Of a stretch of 64,000 bases of DNA, positions 1 through 11,044 are shown in pieces. Position 1 is the stretch's first letter, and the number at the start of each line of letters is the position of its first letter. The stretch lies in the NCBI RefSeq assembly GCF_014235765.1, contig NZ_JACMYH010000001.1, forward strand, positions 62,001 through 126,000. Direction: 5' to 3'. This stretch comes from Pseudomonas baltica. GTDB lineage: Bacteria; Pseudomonadota; Gammaproteobacteria; Pseudomonadales; Pseudomonadaceae. The notes below the pieces were generated by a model, which was given only the letters and a program-made list of their open reading frames with translations, did no database searches and was not told the DNA's origin. Position numbers and translations under genes: made by a program.

Positions 1-82
1 CCCTTACGCAGCCACACATGACGACCTTCGACGACTCCGAAACTTGCTGCCCGTGCACGCCCGTGCGTTGGATATTGCCACG

Positions 83-1663
83 ATGTTGATCAGACGCCGC
101 CCATCGCTCGCAGGTTTTATCGGCCTGGCGCTCGGCTTGATCGTGTTTTCGGCGTTCTCGCTGCTGCGGTCCGAAATCCAGCGGCAGGAAACCCGCTTCT
201 CCGAGTATGTACAGAGCATCGCCGGCACCGTACGCAATCAGCTCGACACCAACGATGCCGTACTGGCAGGTTTTGCGGCATTCCTGCAGGCGGTCAAGCA
301 GAGCGATACCGATGCGGCAGCCCGCTACGGCGCGGCCGTGCTGGCGGCGTACCCGCACATCTACATGCTGGAAGTGGCGCGCAGCGTCCCGGTGGACGAG
401 CAATTCGATTTCACGGCATTGCTGCGGCGCACCTGGCTGCCCGATTTCGAGTTGAAGAATTTCGAGGTCAAAGACGCGCACATGAAAGGCGTAGCGCCAG
501 CCGTGCCTGGGGTCGGCGGGTCGCGAGCCATGACGGACGCGACCTGGCCCATCCTGTTCATGTCGCCGCAGCTGCCGCAGGCCAGCGTCATCTATGGCGT
601 GCGCCTGGAAACCGTGCCGTACCTGGCCAACGCGCTGGCGCGTATTCGTCAGAACTCGCTGCCAGTGGTGTCGCCGGTGTTCGCCCTGCACGAAGGCGGC
701 AACGCCTACATTCTCATGAAGTCGGTGTCGCGCCCCGATGAGGATACCCAGCACACCTTGCCGAATTTCTTCGGCAGCACCATGGTGGCCATGCTGCTGA
801 TCAAGACCGATGCACTGCTCGGCGCCATCGTGCGCCACAACAGCGACTCGCGTGTGGCAGTGAGTGCTCAGTTGCACAGCACTGACAGCCCCAGCCAGGT
901 GGTCGCCATGGAGCCGGTGGCGGGGCGTTGGTGGGACGAACTTGCCTTGCCGCGGCTGACCGACAGTGTGTACGTGGACAGCCCTACGCAACCTGTTTCC
1001 CTCAGCTTTCAACGGCAACTACGCCTGATGGACGTGCTGGGTCCGGGAAATCTGTTGATTCTGGCAATCTTGATGGCGAGCCTGGTGGTGGTGCCGATGG
1101 TGCTGGTCAGGCATTTCTCGGCCATCGAGGCCGCCGAACTGGAGCATGAGCGCTCGGCATTCCTGGCCACCCACGACGTCCTGACCCAGTTGCCCAACCG
1201 TTACCTGCTGGCAGACCGCTTCACCCAGGCACTGCAGCAATGGACCGAGCAAGGCGTCCCATTCGCGGTCATGCTGATCGACCTCGACCATTTCAAGCAG
1301 ATCAACGATGAGCACGGCCACGCGGTGGGCGACCAGGTGCTGCAGGCACTCGCCAAACGCATGCGCGAGACGGTGCGCCACTACGACACGGTCGCGCGTT
1401 ACGGTGGCGATGAATTCGTCGCGCTGGTCTCCGATCTGACCAATCCGGACAGCGTGATCCTCAAGGCGCAGCAGCTGCTGGATGCGATCGAGTTGCCAAT
1501 CGGCACCAGCGTCGGTGCGCTGTCACTGTCGGGCAGCGTCGGGATCTCGCTGTGCCCCGTACACGGTGAAGATCTGGACACCTTGCTCAAGGCGGCCGAT
1601 CAGGCAATGTATCAGGTCAAGCTGGAAGGTCGGCAAGGGGTGGCGATGGCGGGCGCTGTTTGA
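83..1663 (+). CDS. Membrane diguanylate cyclase, CHASE-GGDEF
   Basis: This gene encodes a 526-residue inner-membrane enzyme expected to make cyclic di-GMP from two GTP. One membrane segment lies near residues 10-29, followed by a periplasmic CHASE-type sensor (about 45-310, with the typical YPHIYMLEVA stretch) and a second membrane segment near 324-344. The C-terminal GGDEF domain has an intact active site (GGDEF at about 441-445) and an RHYD five residues upstream that fits the RxxD inhibitory I-site. It should therefore be active and product-inhibited. I prefer the ATG at 83; a TTG at 44 is in frame but would place a charged extension before the membrane segment. There is no clear ribosome site for either start. 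The signal sensed is unknown. Confidence 0.9.
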   Translation: MLIRRRPSLAGFIGLALGLIVFSAFSLLRSEIQRQETRFSEYVQSIAGTVRNQLDTNDAVLAGFAAFLQAVKQSDTDAAARYGAAVLAAYPHIYMLEVARSVPVDEQFDFTALLRRTWLPDFELKNFEVKDAHMKGVAPAVPGVGGSRAMTDATWPILFMSPQLPQASVIYGVRLETVPYLANALARIRQNSLPVVSPVFALHEGGNAYILMKSVSRPDEDTQHTLPNFFGSTMVAMLLIKTDALLGAIVRHNSDSRVAVSAQLHSTDSPSQVVAMEPVAGRWWDELALPRLTDSVYVDSPTQPVSLSFQRQLRLMDVLGPGNLLILAILMASLVVVPMVLVRHFSAIEAAELEHERSAFLATHDVLTQLPNRYLLADRFTQALQQWTEQGVPFAVMLIDLDHFKQINDEHGHAVGDQVLQALAKRMRETVRHYDTVARYGGDEFVALVSDLTNPDSVILKAQQLLDAIELPIGTSVGALSLSGSVGISLCPVHGEDLDTLLKAADQAMYQVKLEGRQGVAMAGAV

Positions 1664-1762
1664 TAGGCAGTGGCGGGAAAGGCGGCTGATATTCTGGAGA
1701 TAGCGGCGAGTGCACGGCGGCCCAGGCAGGGCAGGGGCACTCGATGAGTGCCCCGACAGGGT

Positions 1763-1849
1763 TCAGAAGACCAGCTTGAACAGGCCGATGACTACGACCA
1801 GGCCAATCAGGAAGATGATACCGACGGTACTGCCAAGAAACTTCAACAT
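1763..1849 (-). CDS. Small hydrophobic membrane peptide, 28 aa
   Basis: A 28-residue reading frame begins MLKFLGSTVG and ends FKLVF. It is almost entirely one hydrophobic segment with a lysine near each end, the layout of a single-pass small membrane protein. It starts with ATG and stands alone between the cyclase and the dehydrogenase. The upstream ribosome site is weak. I recall similar tiny proteins being annotated in other Pseudomonas, but could not check this. The function is unknown. Confidence 0.55.
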   Translation of the reverse strand: MLKFLGSTVGIIFLIGLVVVIGLFKLVF

Positions 1850-1952
1850 GGGATGACTCACATCAATGGGTGTTACTGCTCTAGACAGCGGCCCTCGGCG
1901 CTCGTTTCATCCCATGTCGATCGGTGATCCCGGTCCGTTCCTTTGCAGCAGC

Positions 1953-1977
1953 CAAGGCCGGGCACTGCCCAGCCTTG
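1953..1977 (-). terminator. Hairpin downstream of the alcohol dehydrogenase
   Basis: Two 12-base arms with one G-U type mismatch and a one-base centre form a strong hairpin 13 bases past the dehydrogenase stop codon. No run of T follows, so it may be a processing or weak termination structure rather than a canonical intrinsic terminator. Confidence 0.4.
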
Positions 1978-1989
1978 TTGTGGGGTACC

Positions 1990-3216
1990 TCAAAGCGCCG
2001 GAATGACGCCTGCGGTAGGCTCTACAACCGGGGCTTCGATGGTCGGCTCGCCAGGCGTGAGAATGACCTTGCGGCAGTCCTCCTGCTTCTTGTCGAAGAT
2101 CTTGTAGCCTTCGGCGGCCTGCTCCAGCGACATGCGGTGGGTAATGATGGTTTCAGGCGTCAGGCGGCCCGCTTCGATGTGTTCGAGCAGCTCCGGCAGA
2201 TAGCGCTGCACGTGGGTCTGGCCCATGCGGAAGGTCAGGCCCTTGTCGAACGCGTCGCCGAACAGGAAGCCGTGGATGAACCCGGCGTATACACCCGGCA
2301 CGCTGACTACGCCACCACGGCGCACAGCGGCAATGCACTGGCGCAGTGCCTTGCCGCTGCTGCCTTCCAGCTTCAATGCCGCCAGCACGGTTTCGGTGGT
2401 GCTGCCCTTGGCTTCGAAACCCACCGCATCCACTACGCCGTCGACACCTCGTGAGCCATGGGTCTGGCGAATGATGGTGTCGGCAGGGTCATCGTCTTCA
2501 TCGAAGTTGATCGGAATCACGCCGTAGGCCTGTTGCGCATACGCCAGGCGGTAGGGATGGTGATCGACCATGAAGATACGCTCGGCGCCGAGCATCCGCG
2601 CCACGGCGGCGCACAGCAGCCCGACGGGACCGGCGCCGTAGATGGCAATGCTTGAACCCTGGCCAATCTCGGTGTTGTTCACTGCCTGGAAAGCGGTCGG
2701 CAGGATGTCGGAAAGAAACAGTACCTTCTCGTCGGCCAGAGTGCCCGGCACCTTGAACGGCCCGGTATTGGCCTTGGGTACACGGACGTACTCGGCTTGC
2801 CCGCCGGGCACGCCGCCGTAAAGGTGGCTGAAGCCGAACAACGCCGCGCCTGGTGGAATCGACTTCTTGTTCAGAATCGCCCCGCGGCCGGTATTGGTCG
2901 TCTCGCACGCGGCGAACTGGTCCAGGTTGCAGAAGAAACAGCTGCCACAGGCAATCACGAAGGGGATAACCACCCGGTCGCCGGGGCTGACTGCAGTGAC
3001 GCCGGTACCGACTTCCTCGACCACACCCATGAACTCGTGGCCGAAGATGTCGCCGTGTTCGACCGTGGGTATCTTGCCGCGATACAGGTGCAGGTCCGAG
3101 CCGCAGATGGCGGTGGCCGTGACGCGCAGAATGATGTCATCGGCATCCTGCAGCTGGGGATCGGGAACGGTGTCGACCTTGACGTCGTGAGCGCCGTGGT
3201 AGGTAAGTGCTCTCAT
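1990..3216 (-). CDS. Zinc-dependent alcohol dehydrogenase, formaldehyde dehydrogenase-like
   Basis: This 408-residue protein is a medium-chain NAD(P)-dependent dehydrogenase. The catalytic zinc ligands look complete: Cys38 in AICGSDLH and His60-Glu61 in GHEF. The structural zinc lobe is present as Cys90, Cys93, Cys96 and Cys104. The nucleotide-binding GxGxxG is GAGPVG at about 194-199. The length and the extended segment after the structural zinc resemble the glutathione-independent formaldehyde dehydrogenase branch, but the substrate cannot be fixed from sequence. The last 20 residues are a Pro/Glu/Val-rich tail. The gene is a single transcription unit with ATG start. Confidence 0.85.
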   Translation of the reverse strand: MRALTYHGAHDVKVDTVPDPQLQDADDIILRVTATAICGSDLHLYRGKIPTVEHGDIFGHEFMGVVEEVGTGVTAVSPGDRVVIPFVIACGSCFFCNLDQFAACETTNTGRGAILNKKSIPPGAALFGFSHLYGGVPGGQAEYVRVPKANTGPFKVPGTLADEKVLFLSDILPTAFQAVNNTEIGQGSSIAIYGAGPVGLLCAAVARMLGAERIFMVDHHPYRLAYAQQAYGVIPINFDEDDDPADTIIRQTHGSRGVDGVVDAVGFEAKGSTTETVLAALKLEGSSGKALRQCIAAVRRGGVVSVPGVYAGFIHGFLFGDAFDKGLTFRMGQTHVQRYLPELLEHIEAGRLTPETIITHRMSLEQAAEGYKIFDKKQEDCRKVILTPGEPTIEAPVVEPTAGVIPAL

Positions 3217-3363
3217 GTTCTTCAGCCTCTTGATCAGGGATGGTTATCAGCAGAGGGATACCAAAACCGGGAAGTTCAAGCGGATATGCTCAGCGGAATC
3301 AGGAATCATTCCGATGTTCGATGGGTGAGCGAGGGTGCGGCGAGGGTGATTGCGGATTGGCTG

Positions 3364-3387
3364 CGGGGGTTGCGTGGGCAACCCCCG
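3364..3387. other. Perfect 10-bp inverted repeat
   Basis: Two perfectly complementary 10-base arms (CGGGGGTTGC and its complement) surround a 4-base loop, in the gap between two leftward genes. It lies about 60 bases past the end of the 88-residue hypothetical gene, so it could end that transcript. There is no T run. Confidence 0.35.
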
Positions 3388-3447
3388 GCATGGTCCTGCA
3401 ACAGCGGATGATACCAAGGCGATGAAGCGAAGCGCAGATCGGACGGC

Positions 3448-3714
3448 TCAATGAGCCGTTTCGATTCCCAGTTCTTCACGTGCCTGCTGGCCGGACGGCC
3501 TCCAGCGCACATCGGTAATACCATACTGCTCGGCCTTGGGCTTGCTGACTTTCTGCACCCGTTCGCGACCGAACTTGGGGATGACACCGACCCCTGCATC
3601 ACAACTTGCCCAATGCCAGGCATCGGCATTGTTCAGGGTCGGTAGACGGATGATGAACGACTTTTCCGCTCCATGGAGCCGGTAGTCAATGATGAACAGT
3701 GTTGGGTTCGGCAT
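3448..3714 (-). CDS. Conserved hypothetical protein, 88 aa
   Basis: This 88-residue soluble protein has a strong AGGAG ribosome site just before its ATG, which supports translation. It opens MPNPTLFIIDYRL and has no signal peptide or membrane segment. It is probably one of the small uncharacterised families restricted to Pseudomonas (I associate the opening with the DUF6555 type, from memory only). It is followed upstream by another small leftward gene, with 106 bases between them. The function is unknown. Confidence 0.65.
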   Translation of the reverse strand: MPNPTLFIIDYRLHGAEKSFIIRLPTLNNADAWHWASCDAGVGVIPKFGRERVQKVSKPKAEQYGITDVRWRPSGQQAREELGIETAH

Positions 3715-3820
3715 GGTGATCTCCTGCGTTGACTCATCATTGAGTTGTGATACGCAGGAAAGATTCAGAAAATGTGTGGCACAGCGACGAGTTGTCGCTT
3801 GCCTGGCGAGCCCTCTGCAA

Positions 3821-4081
3821 TCAGGTGTGCGAGTCCCACTCGACGGCAGGCATCACTTCCAGTGGCGCATGGGAACCCTTGCCACGAATTTCGTTGACCG
3901 CATACAGCACCAGCAGTCGAAACGTGGTGCTGTCCTTGTATTCATGGGGCGACAGGCTGCGCATCACTTGCGCGGGGACATTGGGGTCGATCAGGGTCAG
4001 GTTGAGCAGCCCTTCTTCCATGTGGGTTTCATGTTTGAGGGGCGGGTCGAGCCCTGCTAGTACCGCTTCGATGGAAGCCAT
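3821..4081 (-). CDS. Hypothetical protein, 86 aa
   Basis: An 86-residue acidic soluble protein starts at ATG 4081. It has no recognisable motif, signal peptide or membrane segment. It lies in tandem with the 88-residue hypothetical gene and may be co-expressed with it. A histidine-rich patch (HETHMEE) is visible near residue 18. The function is unknown. Confidence 0.55.
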   Translation of the reverse strand: MASIEAVLAGLDPPLKHETHMEEGLLNLTLIDPNVPAQVMRSLSPHEYKDSTTFRLLVLYAVNEIRGKGSHAPLEVMPAVEWDSHT

Positions 4082-4329
4082 GGAGTCACCCTTGACGGTC
4101 GATGTTGAGAAGGCAGGGGAATAAACCGGCTGAAATTGCCCGGGGCTGTAAAAGCTATAGCTGATGTTGGCCGAAACCGCCTCCCTGCTGCCATTGGTTT
4201 TTCCACGGCTCGGCCGCAGCCGCCACTTCCATGCTCGAGATCCTCCAGCATGCTTTTTCCTGTGCCCTGGTCGATGCTTTTGAGTAAGCTGGCGGCACGT
4301 GCAATGGATGCAACGGAGGCTGGCTAGCG

Positions 4330-4539
4330 ATGACGGAAGACCAGGCTAACTACAAGCGGCTGCTGACGCTGATAGAGAGCGCCCAATGGCAGGCATTCGG
4401 CAGCGAGGACGGTTTCGCCCTGCGCGCTTTGCTGCTGGTCGGTTACGTGGTTACCACGGTCACCCCAGATAGCCGGACGCGGCTGGCCCTCACCGTGCGC
4501 GGCACCCGCTATCTCGAGGAACTGCGCAGCGAAGTCTGA
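4330..4539 (+). CDS. Hypothetical protein, 69 aa
   Basis: This 69-residue protein (MTEDQANYKR start) has a helical N-terminal half and a C-terminal half ending in LALTVRGTRYLEEL, which resembles the wing and last helix of small winged-helix proteins. That likeness is too weak to assign DNA binding. It starts at ATG 4330 and stands alone. About 250 bases upstream of it hold nothing I can recognise. Confidence 0.5.
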   Translation: MTEDQANYKRLLTLIESAQWQAFGSEDGFALRALLLVGYVVTTVTPDSRTRLALTVRGTRYLEELRSEV

Positions 4540-4747
4540 CCGCTGCGGGGCATTTCACCCACCAATGTGCTCATTGGGCCATCACGAGCGTCAATCCTCC
4601 CCAACGGGCCCGAGGCTGGGGCCGCGCCGCTTGCCAGACCCGGACCGTTCTCGGGTATACCGCTCTTCAAGGATCCGTTCCATGCCGCGACCCTCTGCGC
4701 CCCGTCCTCGTGTCGGGGGCCGTCCCCACTGCCTGTCTTCGATTGCC

Positions 4748-6901
<2,154 letters not shown>

Positions 6902-6978
6902 CCAGGCGATGAGCAGCCGGCCAGGGCCGCGCCGGTTGCGTTAAGATAGTGGCCTACCCGCTTTGGCAGAGAGCAGCA

Positions 6979-7515
6979 GTGATCCTCAACAGCCTGGTTT
7001 TTTTCATCACCTTGGCGGCCATGGAAGGCGTTGCCTACTTGGCCCACAAGTACCTCATGCATGGTTGGGGCTGGGGCTGGCATCGTTCCCATCACGAGCC
7101 CCGCACTGGCTGGTTCGAGAAGAACGACCTGTACGCGGTGGTGTTCGCAGGGCTGGCAATCGTGCTCATTGCCCTGGGGACCCAGGGCCTGCATCCGCTG
7201 GAGTGGATCGGCGCGGGCATGACTGCCTATGGCGCACTGTATTTCGTGGTTCACGATGGGCTGGTGCACCGGCGCTGGCCGTTCCACCTGGTGCCCCGGC
7301 GTGGTTACCTCAAGCGCCTCTACCAGGCGCACTTGATGCACCACGCGGTAGAGGGCAAGGAGCGCTGCGTCTCCTTCGGCTTTCTGTTCGCGCCTTCTAC
7401 GACGCGTTTGCGTGCTCAGCTTCGCGCACTGCACCAGGGGCCGCTGCGCAAGGCGGACGAGGCCGACTCCACAGCTGCGCAGGGCGCTGCGGCCACTGCC
7501 GCCAGCGAGCGCTGA
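6979..7515 (+). CDS. crtZ: Beta-carotene 3-hydroxylase
   Basis: CrtZ adds hydroxyl groups to both rings of beta-carotene to give zeaxanthin. It is a membrane di-iron enzyme. All four histidine clusters are visible: HKYLMH, HRSHH, HDGLVH and HLMHH. The start is taken as GTG 6979 (V-I-L-N-S, matching the usual N-terminus); a GTG at 6949 is also in frame. The product is 178 residues, with an Ala-rich C-terminal tail. It faces crtB and overlaps its 3' end by 119 bases. Having crtZ opposite to the rest of the cluster is the arrangement known from Pantoea/Erwinia. Confidence 0.95.
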   Translation: MILNSLVFFITLAAMEGVAYLAHKYLMHGWGWGWHRSHHEPRTGWFEKNDLYAVVFAGLAIVLIALGTQGLHPLEWIGAGMTAYGALYFVVHDGLVHRRWPFHLVPRRGYLKRLYQAHLMHHAVEGKERCVSFGFLFAPSTTRLRAQLRALHQGPLRKADEADSTAAQGAAATAASER

Positions 7516-8395
7516 CGGCGCGCCATCCGCCTTGGCTCACGGCTGCCAGCTTTTCCGCCTTCGAGGTTGAAATGCGGGCATCCCAGGCATGGCTGCCCGC
7601 CGCAACTACCTTCACGCCGATCTGTCGGTACACCGCGGCGGCGGTCGCCACCGCCCAGGCCGAGCGCCAGGGCAGGGCCGCCAGGCCGGCCTGGGCACTG
7701 GCGTAGTAGGGTTCGGCCAGGTTGACCAGGCGCTGGGCGAGCACTGCCACGGCCGGTCGGTGCTCAGGCGCGGCCAGTGCCTGCAGCGGAATGTTCAACT
7801 CGTCCAACCACTGCGCGGGCAGGTAGCAGCGGCCGATACGCGCGTCCTCGACGATGTCTCGGGCAATATTGGTCAGCTGGAACGCCAGCCCCAGGTCACA
7901 GGCCCGATCCAGGGTGCGTGGATCGTCAGTGCCCATGACCCGCGCCATCATCAGGCCGACCACGCCAGCCACGTGGTAGCAGTACTGCAGCGTGTCGTCC
8001 TGGGTGTGATAGCGGCGGTCCACCACGTCCATTTCAAACCCGGCCAGGTGTTCCATTGCGTTGTGTTCGGGAATGCCGTGCTCGCGCACGACCTCGGCGA
8101 ACGCGGCAAACGCTGGTTCGCCGGCAGGCTCCCCGGCGTACACCGCACGGGTCTGGGCCTGCAGCAGGGCCAGCCGCCGCTGCGCTTCTTCAGCGCTGAT
8201 CGATACCGCGTCGTGGCCGGCCTGTTGTCCGTCGATCACGTCGTCGCAATGGCGGCACCAGGCATACAGCATCACCGCACTGCGCCGCGTGCGTTCGTCG
8301 AACAGCTTGGCGGCTGCAGCGAAGCTTTTCGAACCCACGGCGATGCTCTGCTCGGCATGTTCGCGCAGCGCCGGATCCGGCGCCGGCGTGCTCAT
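7397..8395 (-). CDS. crtB: Phytoene synthase
   Basis: CrtB condenses two geranylgeranyl diphosphates into phytoene, the first committed carotenoid. The 332-residue protein contains the two Asp-rich substrate/magnesium motifs, seen as CRHCDDVID (about residues 47-55) and NIARDIVEDA. Its ATG overlaps the crtI stop (ATGA), indicating translational coupling; it is the last gene of the idi2-crtX-crtY-crtI-crtB operon. The C-terminal 40 residues are encoded on DNA also used by crtZ on the other strand and are Arg/Pro-rich, so this tail may be dispensable. Confidence 0.95.
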   Translation of the reverse strand: MSTPAPDPALREHAEQSIAVGSKSFAAAAKLFDERTRRSAVMLYAWCRHCDDVIDGQQAGHDAVSISAEEAQRRLALLQAQTRAVYAGEPAGEPAFAAFAEVVREHGIPEHNAMEHLAGFEMDVVDRRYHTQDDTLQYCYHVAGVVGLMMARVMGTDDPRTLDRACDLGLAFQLTNIARDIVEDARIGRCYLPAQWLDELNIPLQALAAPEHRPAVAVLAQRLVNLAEPYYASAQAGLAALPWRSAWAVATAAAVYRQIGVKVVAAGSHAWDARISTSKAEKLAAVSQGGWRAVSARWRQWPQRPAQLWSRPRPPCAAAPGAVREAEHANAS

Positions 8396-9882
8396 GAATG
8401 CAGGTCCGCGATCATCAGCCCGGCAGTCGCCTTGGCCGAGCCAATCACGCCCGGTACCCCAGCGCCTGGATGGGTGCCGGCACCGACCAGGTAGACGTTG
8501 TTCAACTGCGCATCGCGGTTGTGCGGGCGGAACCAGGCACTCTGCTGCAGCACCGGCTCGAGCGAAAACGCCGAGCCCAGGTGCGCGTTGAGTTCGGTCT
8601 GGAAATCATCCGGGGTGAAGATGCGGCAGGTGACCAGATCTTCGCGCAAGCCGGGAATGTAGTGCTCTTCCAGGTATTCGAAAATCCGGTCGCGGTACAG
8701 CGGGCCCTGCACCGACCAGTCGATGGCTGCATTGCCCAGGTGCGGAACCGGCGACAATACGTAGTGGCTCGAACAGCCCGGTGGGGCCAGGCTGGGGTCG
8801 GTGACGCAGGGCGCATGCAGGTACAGGGAGAAATCCGTCGCCAGTTCGGCGCCGTTGAAAATTTCGTGGATCAACGCCTGGTAGCGCGCACCGAAGCACA
8901 CCGTGTGGTGTTGCAACTGCGGTTGTGGGCGCTTCAGGCCGAAATGGATGACGAACAGCGAGTTGCTGAAGCGCTTGCCCTTGAGGCGCTTGCCCTCGCG
9001 TCGACCGCGCGGGTGCTCGCCCAGCAGGTCGGCGTAGGTATGCACCACGTCGGCGTTCGATGCCAGGCAGTCGGCGCGCCAGCTGCGGCCGTCGCGCGCA
9101 TGCACTGCCGTGGCCCGATCGTGCTCGACGTCGATCTTCGCCACTTCGGCATTCAACTCCACGGTACCGCCCAGGTCCTGAAACAGCTTGACCATGCCTT
9201 GCACCAGCGCGCCGGTGCCGCCCTTGGGAAACCACACGCCCCATTCGCGTTCCAGGGCATGGATCAGGGTGTAGATGGACGAGGTGGCGAACGGGTTGCC
9301 GCCCACCAGCAGCGAGTGGAACGAGAATGCCTGGCGCAACTGATCATGCTCGATGAAGCTTGAAACCATCGAGTAGACGCTGCGCCACGCCTGCAACCGA
9401 GCCAGTTGCGGACCCGCCTGGAGCATGTCGCGAAACGACAGGAAGGGCACCGCGCCAAGCTTGAGGTAGCCTTCCTTGAACACCGCCTGAGAGTAGGCCA
9501 GGAAGCGCTGGTAGCCGGCGACGTCCGGTGGGTTCAGGGCATGGATCTGGCGGTCCAGTTCGGCCTGGTCGTTGGCGTAGTCGAACTTCGTGCCGTCTTC
9601 CCAGCACAGCCGGTAGAACGGCTTGACCGGCAGCAGATCGACGTAGTCGGCCATGCGCTTGCCACTGAGGGTGAACAGTTCTTCGATGGCCGAAGGGTCG
9701 GTGATCACGGTCGGGCCGGCGTCGAAGGTGAAGCCCTGGTCGCGGTAGACATAGGCTCGGCCTCCGGGCTGGTCACGCTTTTCCAGCAAGGTGGTGTGGA
9801 TGCCTGCGGCCTGCAGACGGATCGCCAGGGCCAGGCCGCCGAAGCCTGCGCCGATGACGATGGCGGTTTTAGCTGGATTCAT
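8392..9882 (-). CDS. crtI: Phytoene desaturase
   Basis: CrtI desaturates phytoene in four steps to lycopene using FAD. The 496-residue protein starts MNPAKTAIVIGAGFGG, with the dinucleotide-binding GxGxxG at residues 11-16. The C-terminal carotene-dehydrogenase signature is seen in YLVGAGTHPGAGVPG. The frame is open upstream, but the start at 9882 places the FAD fold at the N-terminus as in the family. It overlaps the end of crtY by 14 bases and crtB by 4, so expression is probably coupled. Confidence 0.95.
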   Translation of the reverse strand: MNPAKTAIVIGAGFGGLALAIRLQAAGIHTTLLEKRDQPGGRAYVYRDQGFTFDAGPTVITDPSAIEELFTLSGKRMADYVDLLPVKPFYRLCWEDGTKFDYANDQAELDRQIHALNPPDVAGYQRFLAYSQAVFKEGYLKLGAVPFLSFRDMLQAGPQLARLQAWRSVYSMVSSFIEHDQLRQAFSFHSLLVGGNPFATSSIYTLIHALEREWGVWFPKGGTGALVQGMVKLFQDLGGTVELNAEVAKIDVEHDRATAVHARDGRSWRADCLASNADVVHTYADLLGEHPRGRREGKRLKGKRFSNSLFVIHFGLKRPQPQLQHHTVCFGARYQALIHEIFNGAELATDFSLYLHAPCVTDPSLAPPGCSSHYVLSPVPHLGNAAIDWSVQGPLYRDRIFEYLEEHYIPGLREDLVTCRIFTPDDFQTELNAHLGSAFSLEPVLQQSAWFRPHNRDAQLNNVYLVGAGTHPGAGVPGVIGSAKATAGLMIADLHS

Positions 9883-11044
9883 GGGGGTTCTCGAACTGCC
9901 GGGGAGAAGATCTGAGGGCGGCGCGCACGGCCTCGTCGACGGGCACGGGAGGCTTGCCGACGAGAATCCGGGCGCGGTCACGCCAGTGGTTTTGGCCTGC
10001 ATAGAATCGACTGATCAGCGCGGGCGACAAGCGGTAGAAGCGTTGCATCACCCGCCAGCGATCCTGAGGCTTGCCGGCCAGGAACAACATGCGGTTGAGC
10101 AGGCGATAGAAACCCTGCGCCTGCCATTGCTGGCGTGCGTGTTCGCGGATACCCGTGAACAGGCGGTCGGCGTCCATGTCGGTCTGCTCCTCCAGCCACT
10201 GGGCCAGGCGCACCGCATGGGGCAGCGAATAGCCGGTGGTGCAGTGAAACAGGCCGGCGCGCAGGCCGGAAAGGGGTTGGCCGGCGGCTTGCTGCCAGAA
10301 CGCATCGAAATCGCCGGCCAGGGTGATCGGCAGCACGCCCTGTTCTTCGCGCAGGCACTCGGCGATTGTCCAGCCCTGCCAGCGCACGTAGTCGGCGATA
10401 TGCTCGCGCAACTGATCGCAGCTCAAGGTGTGGCGATCCACGTAATGGGTGTCTTCGACCAGCACCGTATCGGCCGAAAAGGGCAGCACGTAGACGAAGC
10501 GATAGCCTTCGCCCTGGCTGACCCGCGCGTCCATGATGATTGGCCCCAGCAGGCCGTGGGGCTGTTGGAGGCGCAGCAGCTGGCCGACGAATGCCTGCTG
10601 GCCCAGCACCAGGTGGCGGCTGGGCTGCACGCCGCGGCCGTCGATCACCGCCTGGGCCTGCAGCGTCTCGCCACTGGCCAGGCGCACGTGTCGCGGGCCC
10701 AGTTCGGCAATGGTTTCGCCCAGGCGCAGGCTCGAGCCCAGGGCCTGGGTGATGACCTCGGCAAAGCGCTCGCTGGTGATGCTGGCGTAGCCGCTGTCCA
10801 TTCGCCGCGAGACCTCGGCGAAATGTACCTGGTAGCAAGGCCAGCGCTTGACCACCAGGGGTTCGATCCAGTGGTGCTGCTCGGCGGTCAGGTCGCCATC
10901 GTGGAACGACCAGGTATGGTTGCCGCCCAGGCTCTGCTGCGAATCGATGCACAGTACCTTCAGTTCAGGGCGCACCTGGCGCAGTCGCCAGGCGATCAGG
11001 CCATTGGCCAGGCCGGCACCGGCGAGGATCAGGTCGTAGGTCAT
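9869..11044 (-). CDS. crtY: Lycopene beta-cyclase
   Basis: CrtY closes both ends of lycopene into beta-rings, giving beta-carotene. The 391-residue flavoprotein begins [19 protein letters not shown], the family's N-terminal dinucleotide-binding motif, followed by the LGGNHTWSFHD segment typical of bacterial CrtY. The ATG overlaps the crtX stop (ATGA). The frame continues open upstream inside crtX, but only this start gives the conserved N-terminus. The C-terminus is Arg-rich. Confidence 0.95.
   Translation of the reverse strand: MTYDLILAGAGLANGLIAWRLRQVRPELKVLCIDSQQSLGGNHTWSFHDGDLTAEQHHWIEPLVVKRWPCYQVHFAEVSRRMDSGYASITSERFAEVITQALGSSLRLGETIAELGPRHVRLASGETLQAQAVIDGRGVQPSRHLVLGQQAFVGQLLRLQQPHGLLGPIIMDARVSQGEGYRFVYVLPFSADTVLVEDTHYVDRHTLSCDQLREHIADYVRWQGWTIAECLREEQGVLPITLAGDFDAFWQQAAGQPLSGLRAGLFHCTTGYSLPHAVRLAQWLEEQTDMDADRLFTGIREHARQQWQAQGFYRLLNRMLFLAGKPQDRWRVMQRFYRLSPALISRFYAGQNHWRDRARILVGKPPVPVDEAVRAALRSSPRQFENPHESS

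Noticed and set aside
44..82. TTG start at 44 for the diguanylate cyclase.
   Set aside because: In frame, but ATG 83 leads directly into a basic segment and membrane helix as expected; the TTG has no ribosome site.
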